From NCBI GenBank assembly GCA_001627865.1, contig LUQO01000016.1, forward strand, positions 62,001-126,000: a stretch of 64,000 bases of DNA, given 5' to 3'. A program made the translations under genes and the position numbers. The DNA is from SAR324 cluster bacterium REDSEA-S27_B3. GTDB lineage: Bacteria > SAR324 > NAC60-12. Under the pieces are notes generated by a model. It worked only from the letters and a program-made list of their open reading frames with translations, was not told the DNA's origin and did no database searches. The first letter of the stretch is position 1; every line of letters begins with the position of its first letter. This document shows, piece after piece, positions 8,446 to 16,987 of this stretch.

Positions 8446-9867
8446 TTACAATGCGTCCAGCAAACGCTGGTGAATGTTTCCAAATTTGCCGTTACTCATA
8501 ATTAATACAATATCTCCTGAACTGCAATTATCTTTTAAATGGTTAATAATTCCAGTTACATCAGGAAAAACAAGAGCTTTAATATTCTCATTATTCAATG
8601 AATTCATAACATTATGCACATCCAGTCTCTCCTCCGGCGGAATCTTATCCACTCTGTATGGAGTTGTTAAAATGACTTCGTCTGCATCAAGAAAAGAATT
8701 AATTAGTTCAACCTGGTTTACTTTACGAACGCTGGTGTTGCTCCTGGGCTCAAAGACAGCCACCAATCGTCTGTTTGGATGTTTTTGCCTGATAGCACCC
8801 ACAGTTTCACGAACTGCTGTGGGATGGTGTGCGAAATCATCATAAACTGCAACACCATTTACTTCCCCACGTAGTTCCTGCCTTCTACGGACACATTTAA
8901 AGGAATCAAAAGCCGCCCGAATATCTTTGTCCTCAATGCCGTTATGACGTGCCAGTATGATCACCCCCATTGCGTTCAGAACATTATATTTTCCCGCAAG
9001 CTTCAGTTCAAATTCCTGTTTCTTAGAAGGTTCATCCTGACGATTGTCGATAACATCAAACTTTGTTCCTGAATCATGGGTTCTTATATTTTCAGCTCTT
9101 ACATCACATGATTTTCCCATACCAAAGCGGACTACTGGAGAATAAGCAGAATCCAGCACGGATTGAACATTTGGGTCATCTCCGTTAGCCGCTATCAAAC
9201 CATTACTTGGAATGAGACGAAGCATCAATCTAAACGCTTTTTTGATCTCATCAAGTGAATTAAATATATCAGCATGATCAAATTCAAGATTGTTCAGAAT
9301 TAACTGCTCAGGAAGATAATGAAAAAATTTTGAGCGTTTGTCAAAAAATGCAGTATCGTATTCATCTCCTTCAGTGATAAAACAGCTGCCCTGACCATCA
9401 CGACAGCTGGCGCCAAAATTTTCTGCAATACCTCCGATCATGAAACCAGGATTTTTCTTTGCAGATTCAAACACCCAGGCAAGCAATGAAGATGTTGTTG
9501 TCTTTCCGTGAGTTCCAGTAACAACAAGTGAGGTTTTCCCACGGATGAAATGCTCCTTTAATAACTCTGCCATTGAAATATACGGCAGTTTTTGCTCCAG
9601 AATTGCTTCAACTTCAGGATTGCCGCGTGATAGAGCATTGCCGATGACTACCAGATCAGGCTTGGGCTCGAGGTTATTTGCTGAAAAAAGGTTATGCACT
9701 TTAATATTATTATCTGCAAGAAATTCACTCATTGGAGGAAAAACATTGTTGTCAGATCCTCGTACATGATAGCCTCGTAATTTCAGCAGCACTGCCAGAG
9801 AAGCCATTCCTGTGCCGCAAATTCCTACGAAATAAATCTGTATGGATTTTGACTTTGAAGAGACCAT
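8446..9867 (-). CDS. mpl: UDP-N-acetylmuramate:L-Ala-gamma-D-Glu-meso-DAP ligase
   Basis: A Mur-ligase family enzyme of 473 residues, of Mpl length. It recycles murein tripeptide by joining it to UDP-MurNAc. Seen: N-terminal dinucleotide-like fold with G-I-C-G-T-G-M-A near 15-22, S-D-N-N-V-F-P-P-M-S (the Mpl-type SDxxxYPPMS segment), ATP loop TGTHGKTTT at 117-125, E-G-D-E-Y-D-T-A-F-F-D-K-R-S-K-F (strongly Mpl-like), and D-D-F-A-H-H-P-T near 345. These distinguish it from MurC. The acyl-CoA ligase follows in the same direction, but a functional link is not evident. Confidence 0.92.
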   Translation of the reverse strand: MVSSKSKSIQIYFVGICGTGMASLAVLLKLRGYHVRGSDNNVFPPMSEFLADNNIKVHNLFSANNLEPKPDLVVIGNALSRGNPEVEAILEQKLPYISMAELLKEHFIRGKTSLVVTGTHGKTTTSSLLAWVFESAKKNPGFMIGGIAENFGASCRDGQGSCFITEGDEYDTAFFDKRSKFFHYLPEQLILNNLEFDHADIFNSLDEIKKAFRLMLRLIPSNGLIAANGDDPNVQSVLDSAYSPVVRFGMGKSCDVRAENIRTHDSGTKFDVIDNRQDEPSKKQEFELKLAGKYNVLNAMGVIILARHNGIEDKDIRAAFDSFKCVRRRQELRGEVNGVAVYDDFAHHPTAVRETVGAIRQKHPNRRLVAVFEPRSNTSVRKVNQVELINSFLDADEVILTTPYRVDKIPPEERLDVHNVMNSLNNENIKALVFPDVTGIINHLKDNCSSGDIVLIMSNGKFGNIHQRLLDAL

Positions 9868-10019
9868 TTAGTTACTGTCAGATGCTTAAAAAATTTAGCA
9901 GGAAGAAAGGTAATAATCTTTACATGAACAAATACTACTTTAAAGGATAATGGTGATACAGGAACATTTGCAAACGATATCCAGCAATGAGCACACACTT
10001 TTCAATTGTATTAATCACA

Positions 10020-11207
10020 TTATTCATTTTGGTTTAAATACCCGTTCCTTGTTTGCGGCAGCTTACGGTCGAGCAGCGTTGAAGCCACGACCGTGCGCAG
10101 AATTTGTGCTGTACCGCCGCCGATGGAGAACATGCGTGCGTCACGTGACATACGTTCCAGCGGCATATTCCGGGAATATCCGGCTGAACCAAAAAATTGC
10201 AGCGCGTCGTTAGTGACCTTAATCGCCATTTCAGAAGCAAAAATCTTGGCTTGTGCTGCTTCCAGCATGTCCGGGAAGCCTTGGCCCGCTCCGGTGGCGG
10301 CTTTGCGGAGCAGTAGCCTTGCTGCCTCGATCTGAGTATGCATATCTGCAAGCATCCACTGCAAACCCTGAAATTCGCAGATCGGTCTACCAAACTGTTG
10401 ACGCTGCTTTGAATACTCGAGTGCCAGTTCGTAAGCTCCGGCGGCAATGCCCATCGCCACAGTACCGGCTCCAACACGTTGGCCGTTATAGGCATTCATT
10501 AGTCCGGCAAATCCTCGCCGCAACCCTTCCGGGGGAATCAACGCCATTTCATCCGGAACCTCCAGGTCTTCGCAAATGATCTGCGTTTCCGGAATACCAC
10601 GCAAGCCCATTGCCGGTTCGCGTGTTCCGATTTTCAAGCCCTTTGTGCCTTGCAGTGCGATGAATCCGGCTATGCCCTGCGGTTCGCCATTTTCAAAAAC
10701 ACGTGCAAAAATCAAATGGAATTTGGATACACCTCCCCCAGTGATCCAGTGTTTCGTCCCGTTAAGAATGTAGAGGTCGCCCTTGTGGTCAGCTCGGGTA
10801 GTCATTTCTGTGGCGGCGCTTCCGGCTCCGGGTTCGGTGATGCAAATGGCAGGTTTGTCACCGCTCAAAACATGTTCCGCCGCCAGTTTTTTCTGTGCCT
10901 CTGATCCGTATTTCAGCACCGCCCCAATCGCTCCCATGTTGGCTTCCACTACAATCCGCGCCGAAACTCCACAGGCTTTGGCGATTTCTTCAATCACCAG
11001 CACCGCGTCCAGATACGTCAATCCTGGACCACCATAAGTTTCCGGAACAGTCATTCCCATGAAACCTTGTTCGGTAAGCAGTTTCACATTATCCCATGGA
11101 TACAGCTCAGTACGGTCAATTTCTGCAGCACGTGGCGCGATTTCTTTTTGGGCAAACTCACGTGCGGTAGTTTGAAGTTGTTTTTGGGATTCGGTTAGTG
11201 CAAACAT
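10020..11207 (-). CDS. Acyl-CoA dehydrogenase
   Basis: A 395-residue flavoenzyme of the ACAD superfamily, full length. It has the N-terminal helical domain, A-I-C-I-T-E-P-G-A-G-S near 136-146 (FAD/substrate strand), the H-W-I-T-G-G motif near 170, R-Q-Q-F-G-R-P-I near 270-280, and a C-terminal domain with F-G-S-A-G-Y-S near 345. The helix P-L-E-R-M-S-R-D-A-R and G-G-G-T-A-Q-I follow, G-G-T-A-Q-I being the usual FAD loop. The catalytic base is probably a Glu in the C-terminal domain, but I cannot assign it. It probably oxidises a short or branched acyl-CoA. It is the first gene of a minus-strand run with mpl and an acyl-CoA ligase. Confidence 0.9.
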   Translation of the reverse strand: MFALTESQKQLQTTAREFAQKEIAPRAAEIDRTELYPWDNVKLLTEQGFMGMTVPETYGGPGLTYLDAVLVIEEIAKACGVSARIVVEANMGAIGAVLKYGSEAQKKLAAEHVLSGDKPAICITEPGAGSAATEMTTRADHKGDLYILNGTKHWITGGGVSKFHLIFARVFENGEPQGIAGFIALQGTKGLKIGTREPAMGLRGIPETQIICEDLEVPDEMALIPPEGLRRGFAGLMNAYNGQRVGAGTVAMGIAAGAYELALEYSKQRQQFGRPICEFQGLQWMLADMHTQIEAARLLLRKAATGAGQGFPDMLEAAQAKIFASEMAIKVTNDALQFFGSAGYSRNMPLERMSRDARMFSIGGGTAQILRTVVASTLLDRKLPQTRNGYLNQNE

Positions 11208-11316
11208 ATTTTTTCTTAATTGAGGATGGATCAGAATAATTCAGGAAAAGCTAGACTTTGTCAATTTTATATTATATAGTCAATTAGTTCCAAAACAATA
11301 TCAAAAGAGAATAATT

Positions 11317-11559
11317 ATGGCATCACTTAATGTAAAAAATATTCCTGACGATCTATACGCTCTGTTAAAAGAATCCGCAAAACTTCATTTTCGCAGCATG
11401 AACGGTGAAGTACTTCATTGTATGGAATCAACTTTGCGAACACGTAAAGTAGTTGTTGATGAAGAATTAGCCAAGTTCCGGCATTTGCGAAAACTGACTG
11501 CGTCAAAAATAATTACAGAAAAAGAAATCACTAAAACAAAAAATGAAGGGCGGGAATGA
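11317..11559 (+). CDS. FitA/VapB-type ribbon-helix-helix antitoxin
   Basis: An 80-residue protein whose N-terminus (M-A-S-L-N-V-K-N-I-P-D-D-L-Y) and following helix (L-K-E-S-A-K-L-H-F-R-S-M-N-G-E-V) form an Arc/FitA-like ribbon-helix-helix DNA-binding fold. The basic, flexible C-terminal tail would wrap the toxin. ATGA overlap with the downstream PIN-domain gene (11556-11559) is the classic type II toxin-antitoxin layout. It is expected to bind its own promoter in the AT-rich 100 bp upstream, where I see TATATT/TATAGT but no clean operator palindrome. Confidence 0.82.
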   Translation: MASLNVKNIPDDLYALLKESAKLHFRSMNGEVLHCMESTLRTRKVVVDEELAKFRHLRKLTASKIITEKEITKTKNEGRE

Positions 11560-11954
11560 TAGTTGTTGATACAAATGTCATCACTTACCTCCTGATTTCC
11601 GGGGAGCATAGTCAGCAAGCTGAAAAATTGTTGAGACATGATCCCCATTGGATTGCTCCGTTTTTATGGCGAAGTGAGTTCCGTAATGTGTTATCCCTCT
11701 ACATGCGTAAAGGATTCATATCCTTGGAATTGGCGATGAGGCTTTCGGAACATGCAGAACAACTGATGAGTAACAACGAATTTGATATCTCTTCATCAGA
11801 TGTTCTAAAGTTTGTTCAATATAGTGAATGTAGTGCCTACGATTGTGAATTTGTCGCCTTAGCTACTCAATTCAAAGTGTTGTTATACACGATGGACGAA
11901 AAGATATTAAGAGCATTTCCAAATACTGCTCAGCCTTTAACTGCTATATACTGA
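11556..11954 (+). CDS. PIN-domain ribonuclease toxin (VapC/FitB type)
   Basis: A 132-residue PIN-domain protein. The acidic metal site is visible as D5 in V-V-D-T-N near the N-terminus, a Glu in W-R-S-E-F-R-N-V near 38-45, an Asp in S-A-Y-D-C-E-F-V-A-L-A near 95-105, and an Asp in Y-T-M-D-E-K-I-L near 113-120. In the family these cut tRNA or rRNA until neutralised. The start ATG overlaps the antitoxin stop. The pair is flanked by housekeeping genes and looks like an isolated chromosomal module. Confidence 0.88.
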   Translation: MIVVDTNVITYLLISGEHSQQAEKLLRHDPHWIAPFLWRSEFRNVLSLYMRKGFISLELAMRLSEHAEQLMSNNEFDISSSDVLKFVQYSECSAYDCEFVALATQFKVLLYTMDEKILRAFPNTAQPLTAIY

Positions 11955-11978
11955 AGTGTATTAGAGTCTTTTGACCAG

Positions 11979-12683
11979 TTATACTTTACCACGTAAATAC
12001 ATCTTACGTCTTTTTTCCGGGAATCTTTCTATCGCGTAACGGAGCATGATGCGGGGAATGTCTTTGTAATGCTCCTTGAGGAATTTTTCTTCCGCTTCAA
12101 TCCTGCATTTTCCGACTTCCCGCAGCATCCATCCCACTGCTTTGTGAATCAGTTCTTCATTGTCGCCAAGCAGCATTTCAGCAATTTTTAATGTGTGTTC
12201 GAATTCATTCTGTTTAATAAAATAAAAAGTGGAGATGATAGAAATTCGTCTTTCCCACAGGTTTTCAGAACCAACCAGTTCATAAAGTACGGCTTTGTCT
12301 TTATCATGTAAATATGAACCGACAATGTTTGCTGCCGAAATATCAACAAGATCCCAGTTATTGATGAATAACGTGTTTTTCAAATACATATCAAAAACAG
12401 CTTTTTTGTCTTCTTTACTGCATGTTTGGAAAATATTGACCAGCATCAAAACAGCCAATAGACGCTCTTCATGAAATTTTGATTTCAGCAATTTTTCAAT
12501 TTCCGCAAGAGAAATCCCACGATATTTTTTTATCAGTTTACGCAATACCGGAACACGGATGCCTAAAAACACATCTCCTTCTCCATACTGGCCTTTTCCG
12601 GTTTTGAAAAAGCGTTGTGAATGTGCGGCAATTTCCTTGTTGGCCAGCTGCATCAGTTCATCATGAATCTCACTAAGTTTCAT
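11979..12683 (-). CDS. alkD: DNA alkylation repair protein, AlkD family
   Basis: A 234-residue all-helical HEAT-like repeat protein of the AlkD family (3-methyladenine/7-methylguanine glycosylase). Landmarks: F-L-G-I-R-V-P-V-L-R near 43-52, I-N-N-W-D-L-V-D near 112-120 (contains the Trp-Asp of the DNA-binding face), L-W-E-R-R-I-S-I-I-S near 143, and H-K-A-V-G-W-M-L-R-E-V-G-K near 181-193. Length and motif order match the family. It is convergent with the VapC-like gene with only 24 bp between. Confidence 0.9.
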   Translation of the reverse strand: MKLSEIHDELMQLANKEIAAHSQRFFKTGKGQYGEGDVFLGIRVPVLRKLIKKYRGISLAEIEKLLKSKFHEERLLAVLMLVNIFQTCSKEDKKAVFDMYLKNTLFINNWDLVDISAANIVGSYLHDKDKAVLYELVGSENLWERRISIISTFYFIKQNEFEHTLKIAEMLLGDNEELIHKAVGWMLREVGKCRIEAEEKFLKEHYKDIPRIMLRYAIERFPEKRRKMYLRGKV

Positions 12684-12717
12684 TGTTTTAAACTTACCGT
12701 TTTATACTTTGGTCAAA

Positions 12718-14430
12718 TCAAATAGACACAGATGCATCAGGCTGCAGATGTGTCATTAGAACCGGACTTAGTTGCGGCTGTTGATTTTTTGAGAGGCAGA
12801 TATTAGAGAGAGGCAGATTTTCATCCTTTTCCGGAAAATCTGTACGGAAATGAGAACCACGGCTTTCTTTACGGAACTTGGCACTTTCAATTATCAAATC
12901 ACATACGTCAAGATAGTTTTTCATACTCAGATATTCCATCCACTCCAGATGAAAGGCTCGCTGTCCCTGAGTCAGGGCAATTGTTGATAATTGTTCACGG
13001 ATTTCTTTCATTTCATTGTGGGCAATTTCCAGGCTTTCTTCATTTCGTACCAAACCGGCATTTTCCCACATGCATTTTTTTAATCGATCACGCAAAGAAT
13101 AAATAGAAGAAGATGAATTTCGCTGAAAAGGTTCAAGGGTTGATTCAATAATTCCTCTGATCTGAGATTCTTCAACAGTTTCTTCCTGGAATTCTGTTAG
13201 ATAATCTGCAATCGTGTCACCGGCAAGCCCTCCAAACACAGTCGATTCAACCACACCATTGCCGCCAAGTCGGTTAGCTCCATGCACACCTGCGGCATCT
13301 TCACCTGCAGCAAACAGTCCTTCCAAATCAGTACGGCAATCTTGGTCAATCCGCATTCCTCCCATAATAAAATGTGCTGTAGGTGAGACAACAACCGGAG
13401 CATTTGGCAAATCATATCCAACGTCACGACAGCGTAAACTCATTCCACGAAAATTATTCATAATGAATTCTGCTCCCAGATGTGACGCGTCAAGATAAAT
13501 GCCTCCTTCAGGCGTACCTCGTCCGGCCATGATTTCCATAAAACTGCTGCGCGAAACAACATCACGTGTTGCTCTTTCTTCACGTGGATCATAGCGGTGC
13601 ATGTAACGCTCTCCCTTTCCGTTAATCAGGTAAGCGCCAGCGCCTCGTAAGCCCTCTTCGAGGACAGTCCCGGAAATCATGCTGTTGTCTGCCAGTAATC
13701 CTGTTGGGTGGAACTGGACCATTTCCATGTCCATCAGTGTCGCGCCTGCACGAAAGCCCATTGCAATCCCATCACAGGTTTTATCCTGACAAGGCGCAGT
13801 TATTTTGTACATGGTAGGACCCCCACCTGTTGCCAAGAGTACTGTACGGGATTGCACAACGATAAACTCACCGAGGCGCATATCTATCAATAATGCGCCT
13901 GAAACTTTTTGTCCGGAATGGTCAAACAATAAATCAACCGCGCGCATCTCTTCACCAATTGTAACGTTTTCCATTGCAGCCACTTGCTCAGATAATCGGT
14001 TGATAATTTCAATCCCGGTTAAATCTCCCTTGTGTACAGTACGGTCAAATGACTGACCGGCGAACGGTTTTTGATGCACGGTCCCATCAGGATTACGGTC
14101 AAAAAAACAGCCCGCATGGTTTTCTAATTCCAGAATACGTCCTGGAGCCTCACAAACCATTTTCCAGGCAAGTTCCTGATTATTCAGCCATTGCCCGCCT
14201 TTGAGTGTATCCAGAAAATGGGCTTCCAATGAGTCTTTCTTATCCAACACAACGTTATAACCACCCTGAACCATTCTGGTACATCCGGATTTGCCAAATA
14301 GACCGCGCACTGCCATAAAGACCTGAGGCTGGGGCTGATGGTTCATCAAATGTAAAACAGCACACAGGCCGGCTCCTCCTGAACCAAGGACCAGCACATC
14401 AGTTTTAAGATGTTGCCAGGTTATATTCAT
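12718..14430 (-). CDS. sdhA: Succinate dehydrogenase/fumarate reductase flavoprotein subunit
   Basis: A 570-residue FAD protein interconverting succinate and fumarate. It has the Rossmann motif V-L-G-S-G-G-A-G-L near 14-22, the G-G-x-N loop near 56-58, A-T-G-G-G, M-E-M-V-Q-F-H-P-T-G near 237-246, a capping-domain E-E-R-A-T-R-D-V-V catalytic Arg segment and an H-x-M-G-G-M-R-I segment, and G-A-N-R-L-G-G-N near 389-396. The usual covalent-FAD histidine in S-H-T is replaced: the sequence reads G-C-T at residues 49-51, so FAD is probably non-covalent. It is the last gene of the sdhB-fumA-fumB-sdhCD-sdhA operon, 9 bp after sdhD. Confidence 0.88.
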   Translation of the reverse strand: MNITWQHLKTDVLVLGSGGAGLCAVLHLMNHQPQPQVFMAVRGLFGKSGCTRMVQGGYNVVLDKKDSLEAHFLDTLKGGQWLNNQELAWKMVCEAPGRILELENHAGCFFDRNPDGTVHQKPFAGQSFDRTVHKGDLTGIEIINRLSEQVAAMENVTIGEEMRAVDLLFDHSGQKVSGALLIDMRLGEFIVVQSRTVLLATGGGPTMYKITAPCQDKTCDGIAMGFRAGATLMDMEMVQFHPTGLLADNSMISGTVLEEGLRGAGAYLINGKGERYMHRYDPREERATRDVVSRSSFMEIMAGRGTPEGGIYLDASHLGAEFIMNNFRGMSLRCRDVGYDLPNAPVVVSPTAHFIMGGMRIDQDCRTDLEGLFAAGEDAAGVHGANRLGGNGVVESTVFGGLAGDTIADYLTEFQEETVEESQIRGIIESTLEPFQRNSSSSIYSLRDRLKKCMWENAGLVRNEESLEIAHNEMKEIREQLSTIALTQGQRAFHLEWMEYLSMKNYLDVCDLIIESAKFRKESRGSHFRTDFPEKDENLPLSNICLSKNQQPQLSPVLMTHLQPDASVSI

Positions 14431-14439
14431 TTTTATAAT

Positions 14440-14829
14440 TTAAGGTGAGGAAAGCAAGATTTGGGGAACAAAAAGAAAGGAAGCTGATATCAGGACAGCT
14501 GTACAGCAAAAAAGCGCTAAGCCAAAAAGTAATTTTTGATGTCCAACAAGATTGAAGCAATCTAGGGCTATGATCCGCAAACCATTGAACATGTGAAAGG
14601 CCACCGTCAACACTAGGATAAATTCAGCAAATTTGAAAAAGGGTGTGGTGTACACATTTAATTCCTGATCAAACATTTGCTGACCAAGTTGCGAACTGTG
14701 GATGGAGATAAAGTGCGGAAGTAGATAAATTGCGAGGGCGACTCCTGTTACTCGATGCAGCAGCCATGAAACATTCCCAACGCTCTTTTGAGATAAAAAC
14801 AAACGTTGGAAATTACGGATAAAACTCAT
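14440..14829 (-). CDS. sdhD: Succinate dehydrogenase membrane anchor subunit (second)
   Basis: A membrane anchor of about 129 residues, starting at the ATG that overlaps the upstream sdhC stop as ATGA. A longer frame to 14907 would bury itself in sdhC and has no other support. Three hydrophobic helices are visible. W-L-L-H-R-V-T-G-V-A-L-A in helix I and V-A-F-H-M-F-N-G-L-R in helix II carry histidines suitable for haem or quinone binding, like the SdhC-type H-R-x-T/S-G signature. Naming of the C and D subunits is by order only. Confidence 0.8.
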   Translation of the reverse strand: MSFIRNFQRLFLSQKSVGNVSWLLHRVTGVALAIYLLPHFISIHSSQLGQQMFDQELNVYTTPFFKFAEFILVLTVAFHMFNGLRIIALDCFNLVGHQKLLFGLALFCCTAVLISASFLFVPQILLSSP

Positions 14830-15197
14830 AGTAAAATACCAAATAACGGCTGTAAGCCAAAGTAACCGTAGATCGTTAAACCTATTCCTCCAATCCAAAA
14901 CAGCCATCCAATGATGCGTTGTTTTGCTGCAGAAGGATTAAAATCCAGAATAACGCTCCACAGACCATTGAATGCATGGTAAATCACCGCAGGGATAAAA
15001 AGCATGTAATAAATAAACCAGAAATTACCCTCCTGTAAACGTGAAGAAATGGTCTGCCAGTTTAAATTACCCTGATTTACCACATTAACCGTCCAGAGAT
15101 GAACCACCAGGGCATAGGCAAGGAAAAGCCCACTGATGCGCTGCATCATCCAGCCAAAAAGTCCTCGTTTTTGAATCGTGTTTTGAGTCTTATTCAT
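14826..15197 (-). CDS. sdhC: Succinate dehydrogenase membrane anchor subunit (first)
   Basis: A 123-residue protein with three predicted membrane helices. The first carries the quinone-site-like W-M-M-Q-R-I-S-G-L-F-L-A and a histidine in V-V-H-L-W. The second holds Y-H-A-F-N-G-L-W, the expected haem-ligand and quinone region. Its ATG overlaps the fumB stop (ATGA, 15194-15197) and its stop overlaps sdhD, so these genes are tightly coupled. It anchors the SdhAB catalytic dimer to the inner membrane. Confidence 0.85.
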   Translation of the reverse strand: MNKTQNTIQKRGLFGWMMQRISGLFLAYALVVHLWTVNVVNQGNLNWQTISSRLQEGNFWFIYYMLFIPAVIYHAFNGLWSVILDFNPSAAKQRIIGWLFWIGGIGLTIYGYFGLQPLFGILL

Positions 15198-15883
15198 ATT
15201 ACTTCATGATCACGGTCCATTTCTTCTCCGTAGCGACGCAGCACCGGTTGAGGCAGATTCCCGTATAAAGACTGCAGGTTTTGATTTACCTGCTCATTGC
15301 ACAACTCGAATAAACTGTTACCCTGGTTGTCACTTTCCACAATGAACGGCCCCATTTTTTCCACTTCAATAACCCAGACGGCTTGTGCCACACCCAACTC
15401 CTCCAGCCAGTATGCATCATGAACCTTTTGAATCGATCTTCCGTAAGTGGCACCTAAACCATAACCCACAGTAGTCAGATATAAAGCGCCTGCTGGGACA
15501 AAAAGTTTTCGGTAATCTTCTGATGTCATTCCGGCTTTGCCTATGATGATTTTGCAATTAGTTCTGTTGAAAAATTCTTTCATCCATTTGCCAAAACGGA
15601 ACGATGCAGTGGCAGTTATGGCTTTGACCACATACCCATCCTCACCGGCTGTTGCGGCAGGCGAACAATGAAAATTGACATTAGAAATATCAGCAATTGA
15701 AACCGGCAGCTCAAATCCTTCATCTATAAAACGTTGATACATACCTTCCCTTCCGGTATAGATAACTCCACTCAAATAAACCAGATCACCTAACTGCAAT
15801 TGCATCAAATCATCTGTTTTCACCGGACAGTTGAGGTGAACCTCACGCATTTCTAATTTATTGATGTCAATAATTTTGTTCAT
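15194..15883 (-). CDS. fumB: Class I fumarate hydratase, beta (C-terminal) subunit
   Basis: A 229-residue protein matching the C-terminal domain of Fe-S class I fumarases: V-Y-L-S-G-V-I-Y-T-G-R-E near 33-44, F-H-C-S-P near 72-76, A-S-F-R-F-G-K-W near 92-99, I-G-K-A-G-M-T near 116-122, and E-K-M-G-P-F-I-V near 180-187. With the alpha subunit it hydrates fumarate to malate. The two halves are separate genes in this organism. It lies between fumA and sdhC, so the product of succinate dehydrogenase is processed by an enzyme from the same transcript. A 117-bp gap separates it from fumA. Confidence 0.9.
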   Translation of the reverse strand: MNKIIDINKLEMREVHLNCPVKTDDLMQLQLGDLVYLSGVIYTGREGMYQRFIDEGFELPVSIADISNVNFHCSPAATAGEDGYVVKAITATASFRFGKWMKEFFNRTNCKIIIGKAGMTSEDYRKLFVPAGALYLTTVGYGLGATYGRSIQKVHDAYWLEELGVAQAVWVIEVEKMGPFIVESDNQGNSLFELCNEQVNQNLQSLYGNLPQPVLRRYGEEMDRDHEVI

Positions 15884-15937
15884 CTCTGTTTGAATTATGA
15901 TGATTTCGGAAAACTATGTTATTCACCTGAATGTGGG

Positions 15938-15970
15938 AATCCAGAAATACTTGAAGTTATTATCTGGATT
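15938..15970. repeat. Inverted repeat between fumA and fumB, possible degenerate dispersed palindrome
   Basis: AATCCAGA (15938-15945) and TCTGGATT (15963-15970) form an 8-bp perfect stem with a 17-nt loop. On the minus-strand transcript no U-tract follows, so it is unlikely to terminate the operon. Wording of the arms resembles the repeat-like sequence at 35811-35862. Confidence 0.4.
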
Positions 15971-16000
15971 TTTAATTTCTTCAAGAGGAAGAATTATATT

Positions 16001-16987
16001 TCAAATACCTTCGCGTCGGTAATAATCAGTGAACCACTGCGGATTTGTCCTGAATTCAACTTGACCGTCCGGCCATATTCTGGCGGAGGCACGTCGTGAG
16101 GCGAAACAGAATGTGTGAATGGCAGTCTGCATTCCTCCAGTGTGAGCGTACGCGACTTCAATATGCGTGTCCACGACCATCTGGCTTCCAACAAATCCCA
16201 TGGGTCCCATTCCGATAGAATTGCCAAGTTCTTTTAGTTCCAGCTCCAATTCAGCAATTTCCGGGTCGGGGTTGCGATCTCCAACTGCTCGTAAACAGGC
16301 GGCCTCTTTTGCAATGCGCATGGTTGTGTCTTTGCATCCTCCAATACCGATTCCAACTACAGCAGGCTGACAAGCCATGCCGCGACGACCAAACTGAACC
16401 ATGGTATCCAGAAAAAACTTTTTAATACCGGCAATTCCATCTGCCGGAAACAGCATACGGTAGTCTGTACCAAAGAGACCGCCTTTATGGACAGTGGTTA
16501 AGTCCAGCCAGTCTCCTTCAGGTTCAAAAGCAAACTGTACTTCAGGTGCGTGAATCCCCAGATTGTTATTATTATCTTTACGCGTTAACGGATGCACGCG
16601 ATTAGGACGTAACGGAATGCTTTGTGTCGCATCAGCTGTTGCACGGCGTAAATTACGTTCCAATTCAACAAATCCGCCATTAGTGCGGCAGTCATTACCC
16701 AGTTTTACATACCACCTAGGGAGTCCGGTATCTCCGCACATAGGTCGTTGATCTTTTTCTGCAATTTCATAATTTTTTTGAATTTCATTTAGTACAAATT
16801 TAGAAAGCGGACTTTTCTCAAGCGCACACATATTTTTTATACCATTTTTAAAATCACCCGGGATTCCAATGGCAGCTCGTGACATCAATTCAAGAGCAAC
16901 TTCGTAAATTAATTCTTTTGGGATGCTTCCATCAACCGTATTCCTGGAAGCAATGACAGAATCAACTGAAGAATTTTTTGAAAGCAT
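16001..16987 (-). CDS. fumA: Class I fumarate hydratase, alpha (N-terminal) subunit
   Basis: A protein of about 328 residues carrying the [4Fe-4S] half of a two-subunit class I fumarase. Cluster-binding candidates are Cys in K-N-M-C-A-L-E-K-S-P, in R-P-M-C-G-D-T-G-L-P and in G-I-G-G-C-K-D-T-T-M. An upstream frame extends to 17053, but AGGAGGT lies just before the ATG at 16987 and fixes this start. The gene therefore overlaps the sdhB 3' end by 26 bp and its ribosome-binding site is inside sdhB. The C-terminal segment with T-H-T-F-C-F-A-S-R-R and W-P-D-G-Q is normal for the family. Confidence 0.9.
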   Translation of the reverse strand: MLSKNSSVDSVIASRNTVDGSIPKELIYEVALELMSRAAIGIPGDFKNGIKNMCALEKSPLSKFVLNEIQKNYEIAEKDQRPMCGDTGLPRWYVKLGNDCRTNGGFVELERNLRRATADATQSIPLRPNRVHPLTRKDNNNNLGIHAPEVQFAFEPEGDWLDLTTVHKGGLFGTDYRMLFPADGIAGIKKFFLDTMVQFGRRGMACQPAVVGIGIGGCKDTTMRIAKEAACLRAVGDRNPDPEIAELELELKELGNSIGMGPMGFVGSQMVVDTHIEVAYAHTGGMQTAIHTFCFASRRASARIWPDGQVEFRTNPQWFTDYYRREGI

